From: Hordeum vulgare subsp. vulgare | Lineage: Eukaryota; Streptophyta; Magnoliopsida; Poales; Poaceae | NCBI RefSeq assembly: GCF_904849725.1 | Contig: NC_058519.1 | Coordinates: 26,953,267-27,017,266, forward strand | DNA length: 64,000 nucleotides | Direction: 5' to 3' | Shown: positions 1 to 12,557 of the stretch, piece after piece | Position numbering within the stretch: the first letter of the stretch is position 1 | How the letters are laid out: every line of letters begins with the position of its first letter | Program-made: the position numbers and the translations under genes | The notes under the pieces: model-generated | Seen by the model: the letters and a program-made list of their open reading frames with translations, nothing else | Databases searched by the model: none | What the model was told of the DNA's origin: nothing

Positions 1-642
1 AGTTTCAACAAGATGCATGCCTTGACAAGTTTTTGAAAGAGTTCAAAATAGACCAGCAAAGAAGGAGTTCTTGGTTGCGTTGTGAGGTGTGAATTTGAGT
101 AAGACTCAAAACCCGACCACGGCAGAATAAAGAGAATAGATGAAGGTCGTCTTCTATGCCTTAGCCGTAGAATCTAAAGTATGCCATGCTGTGTACCGCA
201 CCTGAAGTGTGCCTTGACTCAAAGTATGTTGAGAGGTACAGAGAGTGATCCATGTTTGAATCACTAGCAGCGGTCAAAATTTATCCTTAGTAACAAATGG
301 ACTAAGGAATTTTTCTCGATTATGGAGGTGGTTAAAGAGTTCGTCGTAAAGGGTAACGTCGATGCAAGCTTTGACACTAATCTGAATAACTATGAGTAGT
401 GAAACGGATTCATATAGTAGAGTGGATATTTGGAGTATTTCCGAATAGCACGTAGTAGCAGCATCTATAAGATGACATAAAGATTTGTAAAGAACGCACG
501 GATCTGAAAGTTTCAGAACCGTTGACTAAAACCTCTCTCACAAGCAAGACATGATCAGACCCCATAACTATATGGGTGTTGGATTCGTTGGAATCACATG
601 GTGATGTGAACTAGATTATTGACTCTAGTGCAAGTGGGAGAC
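1..642 (+). pseudogene. Decayed 3' end of Copia pol (RNase H region), Angela-like
   Basis: This stretch aligns by eye with the end of the second Copia polyprotein in this window (24,060-24,857): the same order of blocks, such as 'cccgaccacggca', 'gtcgtaaagggtaacgtcgatg' shortened to its core, and 'ccgttgactaaa'. It would have encoded the end of reverse transcriptase and RNase H. It now carries many stops and deletions, so no open frame survives. It ends in the polypurine-like tract caagtgggag just before the LTR at 643. The rest of the element lies left of the window. Confidence 0.8.
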
Positions 643-2453
643 TGTTGGAAATATGCCCTAGAGGCAATAATAAATTAGTTATTATTATATTTCTTAGTTC
701 ATGATAATCGTTTATTATCCATGCTATAATTGTATTGATTGGAAACACAATACTTGTGTAGATACATAGACAAAACACTGTCCCTAGTAAGCCTCTAGTT
801 GACTAGCTCGTTAATCAAAGATGGTCAAGGTTTCCTGGCCATAGGCGAGTGTTGTCACTTGATAACGGGATCACATCATTAGGAGAATCATGTGATGGAC
901 TAGACCCAAACTAATAGACGTAGCATGTTGATCGTGTCATTTTGTTGCTACTGTTTTCTGCGTGTCAAGTATTTATTCCTATGACCATGAGATCATATAA
1001 CTCACTGACACCGGAGGAATGCTTTGTGTGTATCAAACGTCGCAACGTAACTGGGTGACTATAAAGATGCTCTACAGGTATCTCCGAAGGTGTTAGTTGA
1101 GTTAGTATGGATCAAGACTGGGATTTGTCACTCCGTGTGAACGGAGAGGTATCTCGGGGCCCACTCGGTAATACAACATCACACACAAGCCTTGCAAGCA
1201 ATGTAACTTAGTGTAAGTTGCGGGATCTTGTATTACGGAACGAGTAAAGAGACTTGCCAGTAAACGAGATTGAAATAGGTATACGGATACTGACGATCGA
1301 ATCTCGGGCAAGTAACATACCGAAGGACAAAGGGAATGACATACGGGATTATATGAATCCTTGGCACTGAGGTTCAAACGATAAGATCTTCGTAGAATAT
1401 GTAGGATCCAATATGGGCATCCAGGTCCCGCTATTGGATATTGACCGAGGAGTCTCTCGGGTCATGTCTACATAGTTCTCGAACCCGCAGGGTCTGCACA
1501 CTTAAGGTTCGACGTTGTTTTATGCGTATTTGAGTTATATGGTTGGTTACCGAATGTTGTTCGGAGTCCCGGATGAGATCACGGACGTCACGAGGGTTTC
1601 CGGAATGGTCCGGAAACGAAGATTGATATATAGGATGACCTCATTTGGTTACCGGAAGGTTTTCGTGCATTACCGGAAAAGTTTCGGGCTCATCGGTAGT
1701 GTACCGGGAGTGCCGGGAGGGGTGCCGGGGACCATCGGGAGGGGTGTCACGCCCCAAGGGGGCTCATGGGCTATGGGAAGAGATAAACCAGCCCCTAGTG
1801 GGCTGGAATAAGTTCCCACTAAGGCCCATAAGGTTTGAGAAGGAAAAAACACAAGGTGGAAAGAGTTTCCAAGTGGGAAGGTGGAATCCTACTCCAAGTA
1901 GGATTGGAGTAGGACTCCTCCACCTCCAATTTCGGCCAAACCTTTGGGTTTTGAGGCTGCCTCCTCCCCTCCCTCCCACCTATATATACGGAGGTTTTAG
2001 GGCTGATTTGAGACGACTTTCTCACGGCTGCCCGACCACATACCTCCATAGTTTTTCCTCTAGATCGCGTTTCTGCGGAGCTCGGGCGGAGCCCTGCTGA
2101 GACAAGATCATCACCAACCTCCGGAGCGCCGTCACGCTGCTGGAGAACTCTTCTACCTCTCCGTCTCTCTTGCTGGATCAAGAAGGCCGAGATCATCGTC
2201 GAGTTGTACGTGTGCTGAACGCGGAGGTGCCGTCCGTTCGGTACTAGATCGTGGGACTGATCGCGGGATTGTTCGCGGGGCGGATCGAGGGACGTGAGGA
2301 CGTTCCACTACATCAACCGCGTTCACTAACGCTTCTGCTGTACGATCTACAAGGGTACGTAGATCACTCATCCCCTCTCGTAGATGGACATCACCATGAT
2401 AGGTCTTCGTGCGCGTAGGAAAATTTTTGTTTCCCTTGCGACGTTCCCCAACA
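643..2453 (+). repeat. 3' LTR of an Angela/BARE-1/WIS-type Copia element
   Basis: The LTR begins TGTTGGAAATATGCC right after the polypurine tract and ends TTCCCCAACA, so it has the TG...CA ends of an LTR. It is 1,811 bp long and collinear with the LTR at 24,858-26,611 but clearly diverged from it. A TATA-like TATATATA lies near 1,981, where the LTR promoter is expected. The five bases after it, gtatc (2454-2458), also occur at the same point of the uninterrupted second copy of the flanking segment (38,043-38,047). They are therefore the likely target-site duplication, and the element inserted into that segment. The family name is recalled, not searched. Confidence 0.85.
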
Positions 2454-2766
2454 GTATCCATTACATCTAGGGCACAACATTACATTTGTTCAAGTTCACA
2501 ACAATGCACAAATGATAGAATTACATCTAGGACACAACACACTAGCAGAAACATAATACAAATGATAGAAACACAACACACAAATGATAGAATTTCATTT
2601 GTTCGTGGCATAAACCGGGGCTAAAGCCCCCCCTTCTAAACCGGTTCAAGGCATGAACCGGTACCAATGGATGTGGGCCAGGAGCGCGGCCCATTGGTCC
2701 CGGTTCGTGCCTAGAACCGGGACAAATGGGTCCACACGAACCGGGACCAATGCCCACGAGGCCCCG
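2454..2766. mobile_element. CACTA-like element, flank with subterminal repeats (copy 1)
   Basis: This block contains several copies of the ACCGGGACCAATG/CATTGGTCCCGGT type of direct and inverted subterminal repeat found in Triticeae CACTA elements. It also holds cactagcagaaa (about 2,541), which resembles the terminus CACTAGTAGAAAA seen inverted at 43,473. It matches 38,043-38,355 nearly base for base. It is cut on the left by the Copia insertion and on the right by the long LTR that starts at 2767. Confidence 0.65.
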
Positions 2767-5700
2767 TGTGACAGCCCGATGTCGACGTTCCAGAAGATTC
2801 CCCTTTTCTTTCCGTTTTTGACGTGTGTCTATTTTTATTTGTCGCGTCATCATCACATCATGCGCATCATCAGCATTGCATCGGCATCTCCGTTGCCGCC
2901 AGTTTTCAAAAGTTGCATCCGTTGTTAGTTGCCGGTTCTCGTCGTTGTTCGTTCCGAGCCTGACCACACACGCACGCGCCCGCGGCACCGTCGAAACCCT
3001 GTCTTAAAAGTGTGCATAAAACTTTCTCTGGTCGGGTTGAGATTTGACGTGCGGTCTTATTTTAATATAGCCAGGCCCCTGTCGAATTTCGTCGCGATCG
3101 GAGTCCGTCTGGTACCCGAACGATCGACCGTAGCGGCACCGTATTCGGTCTACCGTCGGACGTCTGTCGGTGTTTTAAAATCGTTGCCGCGCCGCCCGTT
3201 TTCCCTCTCATCCCTGCTGAGCCCCTCTACACAGTGCACCGACCATACGCGTAGCCTAGTCCGGAGACCTCCCGAAACCCGAACCGGGTGCTCGTGACCG
3301 TTAGGTCCAGATCAACCCGGTTTTACTTTAAATCGTCTTCGGTTTGTCCATTGGACTCCCTACCCTAATTATCTGAATCACCCGATCTAAATCGAAAGGT
3401 CCAGATACCTCTATACCTAACCCACTAGCTTTATAGGCTACCCTAGCTCAAATAGACAGAGACCCTAGAAATTCTCCCCTGTCCTACGCCGCCGCCGCAA
3501 ACCACCTGGTCTCCTTCCTTGTTTACCCCACCTTCCAGTCAGATGCTCACCTAGCTTTCCCCGCCAGGAAGACTACAGCAAGCGAGCCCCTGCATCCCCC
3601 AGCTCCCTGCCTCGGGTTCCCCTCTTCCCCAGTGCCGCTCTAGCCCAGCTCAGGAGAGTCCCGTCCCGCTGCGCCGCTGTGGGCCAGGTGGCCAGCTCTC
3701 AGGTGTCGCTCCCTCGTTGATCTCCTCGGGAGGCCGCCTTCCCGCTCGATCTGGTCGGACTTTGACCGAGCGCCGCCCCATTCCGCGATCTGGGGATCCA
3801 GATAGGGTCCCGTGTCCCGCCGCCGCCCTGACACCGCGACCCATGCTGCCTCGATCGAGTCCCGCCGCCAGTTCCTCCTCGCCTGGAACCGACGCGAGTG
3901 CAGCACTCGCCTTCCCGCCGCGTGGGCCGTCCCAGCGCGCCTGGGCCGAGCGCCCTAGGCCCAGCATCCGCGCCGCAGGAGCCCCGCCGCCATGCCCCAT
4001 TGACCCGAGCCTCAGCTCCTCCCGCCTGGGCCTCGGCTCCTCCAGCGCCCGCCAATGGGCCCCGCAGCCGGCCCAGTCGTCCCGCTCGCCAGCGCCGGCC
4101 CAGGCCAGCTCGGCCCACCCCCGCGTCAGCGCCGCTTCGGCCACTCCGCCCCAAGCCGGACCGCTTCCCCGAGCCCATCACCAGGCCGACTTGAGCTAGG
4201 CCCAATGTGAGCGCCCCTCTGCCCCTCTATCCAGCGCATGTGCACGTTTTAGTATCTTGCGCTTATCAGTTTTGGCCCGATTAGAATTTAGGGATTTTCT
4301 GCGACTTAATAATTTCAGGAAATTAGGATATTTTCGTATGCCCGTAGATTTGAAACCGTGTATCGGATCGCGACGTATTGAATATGTATCTCGTGTAGTT
4401 TTTCATGTAGATTACGTATTTCAAACTTGCATAATTGTTTGGCGTCGATTGGCGTGCCGGATGCCTAGAGTAACATGCTGTTTTAATAGGATGCGCCCCG
4501 TATTTCATTTTCGCGCAAGTCCGGATTGTTCGTATGGCGTATTAGAAATGTCTATGTTTTTAGGACCATTATTCCAGGTATTTTAGAGTAGCCGTTGGTA
4601 TTTTTGCGTGTAGAGAATTGCCTCTAGTTTATTTTCCCGTATATAGGTTATTTTCCCGCATTAATATGTGGCTTTATTTTGTGGTGCAAACCCCACATAT
4701 TTTATATGTTTTCGGGGTAGAAAAATTCCATGGATTTTTCTGTGCAATTAGTTTTAGCTTTCGAGTAAGTTAGTTCGCGAAATATTTTGCTATATTGCCC
4801 CTTTGATTAATTCGTAGGATTTATTTCGTGCCTCGTTTGAATTAGTTGTCAACTAGAGAGTTGATTTTGGATGTTTTGTTTAGCCCCTGGTATTTTTAGT
4901 TGCAATAGAAATGCATGTTAGGGTGTGTTTTGCTTGCTCTCAAGTTGCTAGAAATAGTGCTGTTTTGGACGTGCTGAAATATTTCTAAGTCTGGAATCTG
5001 TTATATTTTGTTGCTGTCTTGTCTTGCTTGCATCTTGTGATCTGTAGCTCTTTTGAGGTTGGTCCAATGTAGTTAGTTGTACCCCTTGTGTTTCCCTAGC
5101 ATGCTGTTAATTTTAATGCCATTTGGAGACCTGTAGCTTAGGGTTGTGCTGCTGTCAATATGCCTTCAGGCCGAAAACTGCACTTTCATGAGGTGTTATT
5201 TTCACTAAGTCTGAAATAGTGCGTGAGATGCCATTTTGTGTCTTCTTTTCCTAGAGCTCCTTGTTGCCATGCTAGTTGTTGTTAGTTGTTTGTAGTAGAG
5301 CTTCTTGCCCTCTTTCGTGTCATGCCTTGCTTGAGTTTAACGGAGTTGTGTAGCTCGTAGTTGTGGGGCGTAGAAAGTGCTATGTGGCTGATTTTGACAG
5401 ATTGTAGTCAATTCTTGTTTTGCTCGTAGTTTTTGATCCGTAGCTCCGATTTGATCGTGTCCTACATGAAACTTGCTTAGAATCTTGTGTAGTTTCATTT
5501 TCTCTTGCTGGTTGTTTGTTTTGAAGTGCTCGTAGCCGTCGTTGCACACATATTGCTTTCATGTCATCATATCTTGCGGTGCTTGTATCTTTTGAACCGT
5601 AGCTCCGTTGGAGATGTTCTTTATGTGTAGCTTGCTCGAAATGACGCGTAGAATCACGTGAACCTATTTGTTTTGCTGTTTAACAACTAATTAAATGCAT

Positions 5701-5919
5701 TAGTTCAGATCTGGACATAATTGTAAATTAAGATGAGAGGTCGTCTCGGAGGTGCTATATGTCATTTCCGACCTCATTTAAAATGCTAGATAGGTAGATT
5801 AATTACGCTTCACCTCTTGCCATGTTTAATCACAGTTAATATTGCCGTGTATTTAATCAGGATAGAACTAAATAATAAACGTGGAGTTTCGTCAATATGC
5901 AACTCGTTGCATATTGAAC
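2767..5919 (+). repeat. Truncated 5-kb-type (Sukkula-like) LTR, copy 1
   Basis: Starts TGTGACAGCCCGATG and follows the LTR at 38,356 for 3,153 bp. Homology then stops abruptly after 'gcatattgaac' at 5919. By eye the two copies of the larger block differ by about 27 substitutions plus two small indels (1 and 3 bp), or about 99% identity. It shares the same insertion point in the CACTA flank as copy 2, so the block was duplicated after the LTR element had inserted. The open frames in the GC-rich part (about 3,640-4,200) are in several overlapping frames and look incidental. Confidence 0.8.
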
Positions 5920-8039
5920 TTCATATTGGGCATCGAACTTGAACCCTAGGTGATGCACCATCGACATGTCAGATGGTAACTAGCACAAATGCCCGTACGT
6001 TGCAATGGGAGACATTGTTACATGTCTTATGACTACAGCTATTTCCCTCCTTTTTCGTCTCAATTTGTCACACGTACATGTGTTACAACTGAATAAAAAA
6101 TCTTTAGACTCTTACGGTTTTCGCATATGCTCTTCGGAGAGGAAAAAAAGACCAGCTTAATTAATGAAGCACGTTAAATACCTCGATAGGTTATCAACAC
6201 ATTTTATTATGCTCACCAGTGTTTCATATATTTTCATTTTGAGTACTCACTCCGTTTAAAAATTTGTGCGCCATATATTTAAATTTGTGCGTGGAACAAA
6301 AACCCTTAAAAGCGGCCCACAGTTCTTTGTTTTATTAATATAAAAAATACATGCTCAATAAAAAAAATAACAAAATAAGCTTATGTGGGATTGAATCGAG
6401 GATTATGGGGTAAAAGGGTTGAGTTCTAGCCATTTGGGCTACTAATATGCTAAAATGGCAGGGGACACAGCAAGTTTTTAAATATGAATTTTGAAAATTA
6501 CGTGACCAATTTTAAATGATTTTTAAAATGTTTTTCTTAGGATTTTCAAAAGATTTAAATGCAAACGAATTTATTTTGGATGGAAAAGTAGTGGGGATTG
6601 AAGTGAGATTGTTTCTATATAGTTGTTGTTGTCGTTAATATTCAAACGAAAATATGTATTAACTATGCAGAAAGCTAACCATCAAACAAAAACATGTTTT
6701 ACCTATGAAAAATGCTAGCAAACAATTTTTGGCACTATTTGAAGTAGATCTGAAGACCGAACCACACACAGTTCCCTCATCATCATAGAAAAACATACTT
6801 ATCTAGTAAATTTTAGATGGAGGCCACGTACACCATCACGTGTACACCTCGTCTAATCTAGTCAAATTCGTTGGCTTCCCCTTCCAAGCCTATCCTCATC
6901 TCTCTTCCTCACCCATCCATCCACCGCCCCATCCGTTGTCGCCATTTTCCTCTGAACCCTCGAGCTCTCTGCTACTTTGAGGTTCGCGCAATGCCTCTGC
7001 CCTCACTTCTGCACATCTCCACCACATCTCCACCTTCACCTGCCATCTCAAGCTCGTCTTCCAGTCACCCCTTCCCACCCCTTCCTGTCCTGGAGCTCTC
7101 CTCTGCTGTCGCCCGATCTGGTCGACCGCTTGGAGCTCTCCTCTCTCGTCTTTTCTGTTGCACTGATATATTACACTTCGGATTTTGTAGGTTTCTGCAG
7201 GTTGTCAGACATGTTTGAGACATTCAGCTAATTTAAATTTATGACAACTTTTAGTCCCATAGAATTGATTTGTTCTGCGGGCAGATGTAGTTGTTGTATG
7301 TTATGCAAATGATTGGATTCCACACAAAAATAATGCAGAAAAAATACACTGATTACACAGACTTCCACATATAGAGAAAATCAAGGATTGAGAATCTCAG
7401 GTTCTGCTGCTATTCATGTTTCAACATGAGAGAGCGTCTCTTCACTGCATCCTGTCAAATTATGTATTAAACTAAGACTATATTCCCGTAGCCAATCACT
7501 ATTATATATCTGGTACTGCTCTTCGGAATATGTGTGTATCTGTACCCATATTCATGAGTGATGTCATGTTTGCCTCTTCGGCATGCATGCTCTCTCCCTC
7601 ATAGCTATATGCACCCAGTCATCGGTAAGCTTTGTGCACAAAGCCTCTAAAGCAGCCATTTAATCTCTGCCATTTTGATTAGCAATAACTGAGTCCCTAT
7701 CCAATCATCCCGTGGCTGAATTTTCTTCAAGATTTTTGTCTGACGTAAAGGCTCCCAGGGGTCGAGCTATATCCGCCATTGGGTGCCATTGTGCCGATCA
7801 ATGATGAAGTACTACTATGTCGAGCGGGTAATGCGATTTTTATCGCAGCGGTCCTTACAATATTGTCACCAAACATAAAACGACGAGTTGCTTCAGCTTT
7901 CTACATGCTACTTATGCGTACCATTTGTTCGATTTCAAATTTGGGAGCTACTCCCTATGATCACAGATATATGATGTCAAACTAGTATAATTTTGTATAA
8001 TTTTGTATAATTTTGTTCACTAGAAGCAATTAGCTACAA
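5920..8039. other. Intergenic: Helitron-like 3' end and unclassified AT-rich DNA
   Basis: A Helitron-like 3' terminus on the minus strand starts at 5980. The minus strand reads a hairpin (CCCATTGCAACGTACGGG), then ATTTGTG, CTAG and T. The element would extend rightwards, but I could not place its other end. At 6,870-7,220 is a C-rich stretch open in two frames without recognisable homology, perhaps a captured transcript fragment. At 7,981-8,020 a 12-bp unit, gtataattttgt, is repeated about three times. I saw no convincing gene. Confidence 0.4.
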
Positions 8040-10839
8040 CTAGTCGTCAACCCGTGCTACTGCACGGGCTAGAATTCTTTGGAGAATTATAAAATTGTCA
8101 ATAGAGTGTTTTTTGTAAATATAATTTTGTATAAAATATTGTAGAAATTAGAAATAAGAAAAACTTATATTAAATTATACTCCCTCCATCCCAAAATAAG
8201 TGTCGTTGCTTTAATATTAAATTTATAATAACTTAGTACTAAATTTGCGTCATTTATTTTGGGGCGGAGGGAGTCTATTTAACTAACTATGTTCATTATA
8301 AACATTTAACTCCTCCTATTTTTTGCAATCGCTAAATACTTAGGAAGATGTGTTTTCTTTTTAACATTATTATACATATATAATCTATGATTGTTCTATC
8401 TACCGGTTACTATTAGCACCTCACTCCATGGTTGTGCATGCATGCATGTGGTTAAAACATTCTATTAAAACATGGTGCAACAACTATTGTGTGCCCATAG
8501 TTTATTCCAATCACTCTTCATCTAGTTGACATTTTTCACACATCCATATCTAACTTATCGATTCCCCTACCAGCCAAATGTTTATCAGTTCAATATGCCG
8601 GTGAGCTCCGCGCCATGATAAGGGGTTCGACTCAGTTCAAGCCTCTCCTTGTACTTCTAATATGTTCGTTGAACTTCTCGAGGTTTGTTTTTATACTTGT
8701 TAGCCTTTTCTGTATTTTCAATAATTTTACATTTCTAGTTTTCTGAATGAATCGTTCTTTTGCTCGACTATAATCCCTTATAGCATCCTTATATTTTAAA
8801 TTTCAGTATTGATTTTTGAATGTTTTTTTGAACATTCTAGATGCTCACACTTATGTTGTCCCAAAATTTCAAGGAATAATTGGATGTCTGCATGTAAGAC
8901 TTTACATTTCACTTTCTATATTTTCCTAAAAATCATCCTTATTACATCCCAACTGAGCCATTGCGAAAAGTTATGATGCCATTTTTCATCAAGCGATGAC
9001 CGCTAGCTAGCATGTGTCCTAGACAATGATATATAACATTACCCAACGGAGAATTATGTACATTTCTCCTTTTGGTTAGCTACTATTATTTTTTTCTTTT
9101 ATTAATTAGGGGCTTTCACATTATTTTGGTCTTTTTTCTTAGTTATTAAGCTTAAACGGCATGCCCGGACTTCTGAAACCTAGTGGATTCTGATGCGCTT
9201 GAACAATTTAGCAATATTCATTTTTTTATGATATATTTGCGATGGAAATTTCAATAATTTTTGACAATTTTTTTCTGAAAACTATGTGCATGTCCGAAAC
9301 GAATTTGAGGGTGTGGGTCATTTGTAGACCGAATTGTTTTTTTTACATGCATATATCACTTTAGATTGTGCGTGTGGTGATTTCTAGATGAGAAAAATAG
9401 TTCATGTACCTAAATATGCACACCACACATTGAGATGTCGTGCGCGTCTGTCAAAAAAATATTGTATGCATATTTTTAACAAACTGGACAACGTTGGATT
9501 TGGGTTGATTCGTGATACATACGGAGTAGTATGCTTCATGCATGCATGTGTGGCTTCGCTACCGGAAAGAAAAACTATGTATTATTAGGTGATATTAGTT
9601 TAGACGTTTCCTTTGTTTTTTTATTTGAGGGGATGGAGGTTTCCGTCTCTTTTTCTTTTCATGGTCTTTTTTTATCACCTGGATGTTTCTTGCCTGGTGT
9701 AACACGTTGGACTCTTGGCCATGTTGAATATCTTTTTAAAACGTAACTACTTCTAATCATGACGTGATAGAGTATATATATGTATCTCATTTTTTCTCCA
9801 AAAAGAAAAACACATATCTCTTTTAATCCTAGACACACAATTAAGATCTAATGGTTATTTTAATGTAGTTTTTGAGAATTAATATGGAGGCTTGCTGGAG
9901 CAGCAGCTATATCTATGTTTACTGGCAAATGAAGAAGCACAACCATCCTAGATTAACAAAGATCTACTTCCATGTGTACAGTATCAAGTATAAATGTGAA
10001 ATTTTCTCGTAAGACTATATACTTGCGTACCTAGGCTGTGTAATGTACCTTGAAGCAATATATAAAACACCACATACAATGCATACGTGTGGCCATCGAG
10101 CGGTTGCATATGATTGGTGTTGTTTGCAGCAAGTACACACATGAGATAAGGTATGCATGCGGATCAATCGGAGGAAGTGAGGTTGCTTCATCATCTCGCT
10201 TCCGTTATAATTAGTTGGAGACACAGGTTGTGCTAACTCATATGGCTTATCTACCCTGCTTCAGATCTCTAGTATAATAACACTAACTAATCGAAGAAAG
10301 GGTGAAGGATTGAACTCTCGTCCTCACCAGATCGAGGAGGAGGTGGAGAGGTAGAACAATCAGGGACATGCGCTAGGATTGTATTCTCGTCTTCGACAGA
10401 TCAAAGAGGAAACATACATGTTGTGATGATGATCCATGAGGATGGACGGGGGGCTGCTCATGGATGACTGAATAATGAGGAGGAGAGACAGGGAAGAGGA
10501 CCTATAAGCTTTCAAGCCATGAGGGATAGATGCATCTACGTTTTCTTCATCTTTTTTTTTGCAGGGTACAATTTTTCCACGTCGAACTGGATTGGAGGAC
10601 TACAAATCGTATATCTCTAGGACTGTTACCACAATTACAGATTTCACGTGAACCATAGATTTAAGAGGAGAAGAGTAAATTTATCTATTTTCTCATATTT
10701 GACATGGTAAATACTTTTTGATTAATGTCTAAATTAAACGGGTTAATCTGGACCGTAATAACTCGGTCCCACAAGATTAACGGCTCATAATTACTGATTA
10801 ATGTGGTAATTTCTAGGGAGTCTCTAATTAGTATAGGTA
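8040..10839 (-). mobile_element. Helitron-like element A (non-autonomous)
   Basis: The left end is a Helitron 3' terminus in inverse orientation: CTAG at 8040, then tcgtcaa, then a hairpin with CCCGTGC and GCACGGG arms. The right end (about 10,780-10,839) matches the presumed 5' ends of element B: 'gtaataactcggtcccac', 'aacggctc' and 'taattagtatagg'. No Rep/helicase coding is visible, so mobility would need another element. Small frames inside lack homology. A Stowaway MITE is nested at 8180-8273. The Helitron assignment rests on hairpin plus CTAG|T. A TIR-type element is the alternative, because the same end occurs inverted at 13,643. Confidence 0.5.
8180..8273. mobile_element. Stowaway-type MITE
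   Basis: About 94 bp with terminal inverted repeats CTCCCTCCATCCCAAAATAA and its near complement at the other end (TTATTTTGGGGCGGAGGGAG). TA precedes it, and 'tcta' follows. It is short and non-coding, as expected for Tc1/Mariner-derived MITEs. Confidence 0.85.
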
Positions 10840-12557
10840 CTAGTCGTCAACCCGTGCGTTCGCACGTGCTAGTGTATATTTTGTATGGATTTTTTGTTTG
10901 AATCCAAAAGTGTGTTCACATTATACATGGTCTGATTTCATACTTTCATTTTTGAACTTTGCAAGTTTACACGTAAAAGATGAGATGCCTTATTGTTAAA
11001 AATACGTGTGCAAATTTGTCTATATGAAACATTTGGTTAACTGTACAAATTGACTATTCTATATCTATAATGTGAGTGTATGTCATATTTACTATTAAAT
11101 ATGGAAAATAAACATTTTACTCGGTTCACAGAGTTACATATATATTTGGACTAACGTTTTATTAAACCATACATATACGTTGAATACACCTAAAGAGGAA
11201 CTATTAAAAGCTAAACATATATAGTTACATGCATTAGCATTTAAGTACATGTTCAAGACTTCATTTTCTTTAATAAGTAGTTTTCATGGAGATGTCACCT
11301 AATTAGATATGAATTGACATTTTACAAACCTGAGATTTTGATATAGTTAACCCTAATTAAAGATCGATTACTGCTACGGCTGTGTATAAGATGCAGAGAT
11401 CTCATGTGAAATAGAAATATATTATACAGAAATTATGATGTATAATTATCTGAGATAAATTTATATTTTGATCATCCATAACGTATGCTACCAGATTCAA
11501 AAAGATGTAGATATAATGTATGGGAATTGAATTGGGTGTTTATTGCGTGCAAATTGAGCCTGTTTTTCACCACGTATATCCTAGGGTGCTTTGATAGAGC
11601 AATTATATGGATTGAACGGTTAAATAATTTTTACTGATCTGGATTGAGAAAAAATATATTATATGGGTCGATCTCTACCGTAATAACTCGGTTCCACCAG
11701 ATGAACGGCTCGTAATTTTTGATTAACATGGTAATTTCTTAAGAGTCTATAATTAGTATAAGTATAGTGTGATTATGGAAATCCAATGAAAAATCACAAA
11801 ATCTAGCAAATAGAAAACAGGCGAGATTAAGTGAAGATGCAAACAGGCATGTGTATTAACTAATGCATGCACATCAACTTCAAATGATCGTTAATGAAAT
11901 CTTTCGACGACAGGAAGTTATAAGCGAGATGATCAGCTGGATCGGTGGCACAATTGCCATGTGGTGTTGCATGCCTTCGTGGCGGTGGCCTACTGCGGCT
12001 GTCTAGGAGAAGAACAATCGATACCTATTTTTGTCATACGTGAGGAAAAAAGTGGTAGCCAGAAAATTGCCCACATAAGGCGATGAACGGCTAGGATAGG
12101 ACACTTTGTGTTGCTGTGGACCGAACATGTATTGATCGTGCTACATGCATGAGGATTATTATATATAGAAGTGTTGCAGTATTAGGAGAGAGTACCAAGG
12201 TGAGAGTCCATGCATTTAAAAAGCTGAGAGTCCGTTGCTACTCTTTTTTAAAGTGAGAGTCCATCTCACATACGTTACACCGTGTGTCTTTGCCGGATGA
12301 ACTTTTTTAATGTGGAAATTGAATTGGGTGTTTATTGCGTGCAAATTAAGCCTGTTTTTCATCACGTATATCCTAGGGTGCTTTGATAGAGCAATTATAT
12401 GGATTGAACGGTTAAATAGTTTTTAGTGATCTGGACTAAGAGAAAAAAAATGTGGATCAATCTCTACTGTAATAACTTGGTCCCACCAGATGAACGGCTC
12501 GTAATTTCTGATTAACGTGGTAATTTCTTGAGAGTCTATAATTAGCATAAGTATAGA
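10840..12557 (-). mobile_element. Helitron-like element B with two 5' ends
   Basis: It begins directly after element A with CTAG at 10,840, tcgtcaa and a CCCGTGC...GCACG hairpin, so A and B are head to tail on the minus strand. The minus-strand 5' end is TCTATACTTATGC at 12,557. An internal copy of the same 247-bp end lies at 11,521-11,767 (with 12,311-12,557 as its partner). The element therefore either gained a second 5' end or is two fused elements. No coding capacity was recognised. Confidence 0.5.
11521..11767. repeat. 247-bp direct repeat, copy 1 (partner 12,311-12,557)
   Basis: Both copies run from 'attgaattgggtgttta' through 'ggtgctttgatagagca' to 'attagtataagtatag' without a net length difference, with scattered substitutions. 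Each ends in the Helitron-like 5' terminus. Confidence 0.85.

Noticed and set aside
1515..2196. Frames inside the Angela-type LTR
   Set aside because: They lie within a recognisable LTR and have no homology. The second LTR breaks them.
3640..4205. Long overlapping open frames on both strands in the GC-rich part of the LTR (and the same at 39,234-39,799)
   Set aside because: Five overlapping frames, Pro/Ala/Arg/Gly-rich, no domain, and located within a long LTR. GC-rich DNA lacks stops by chance.
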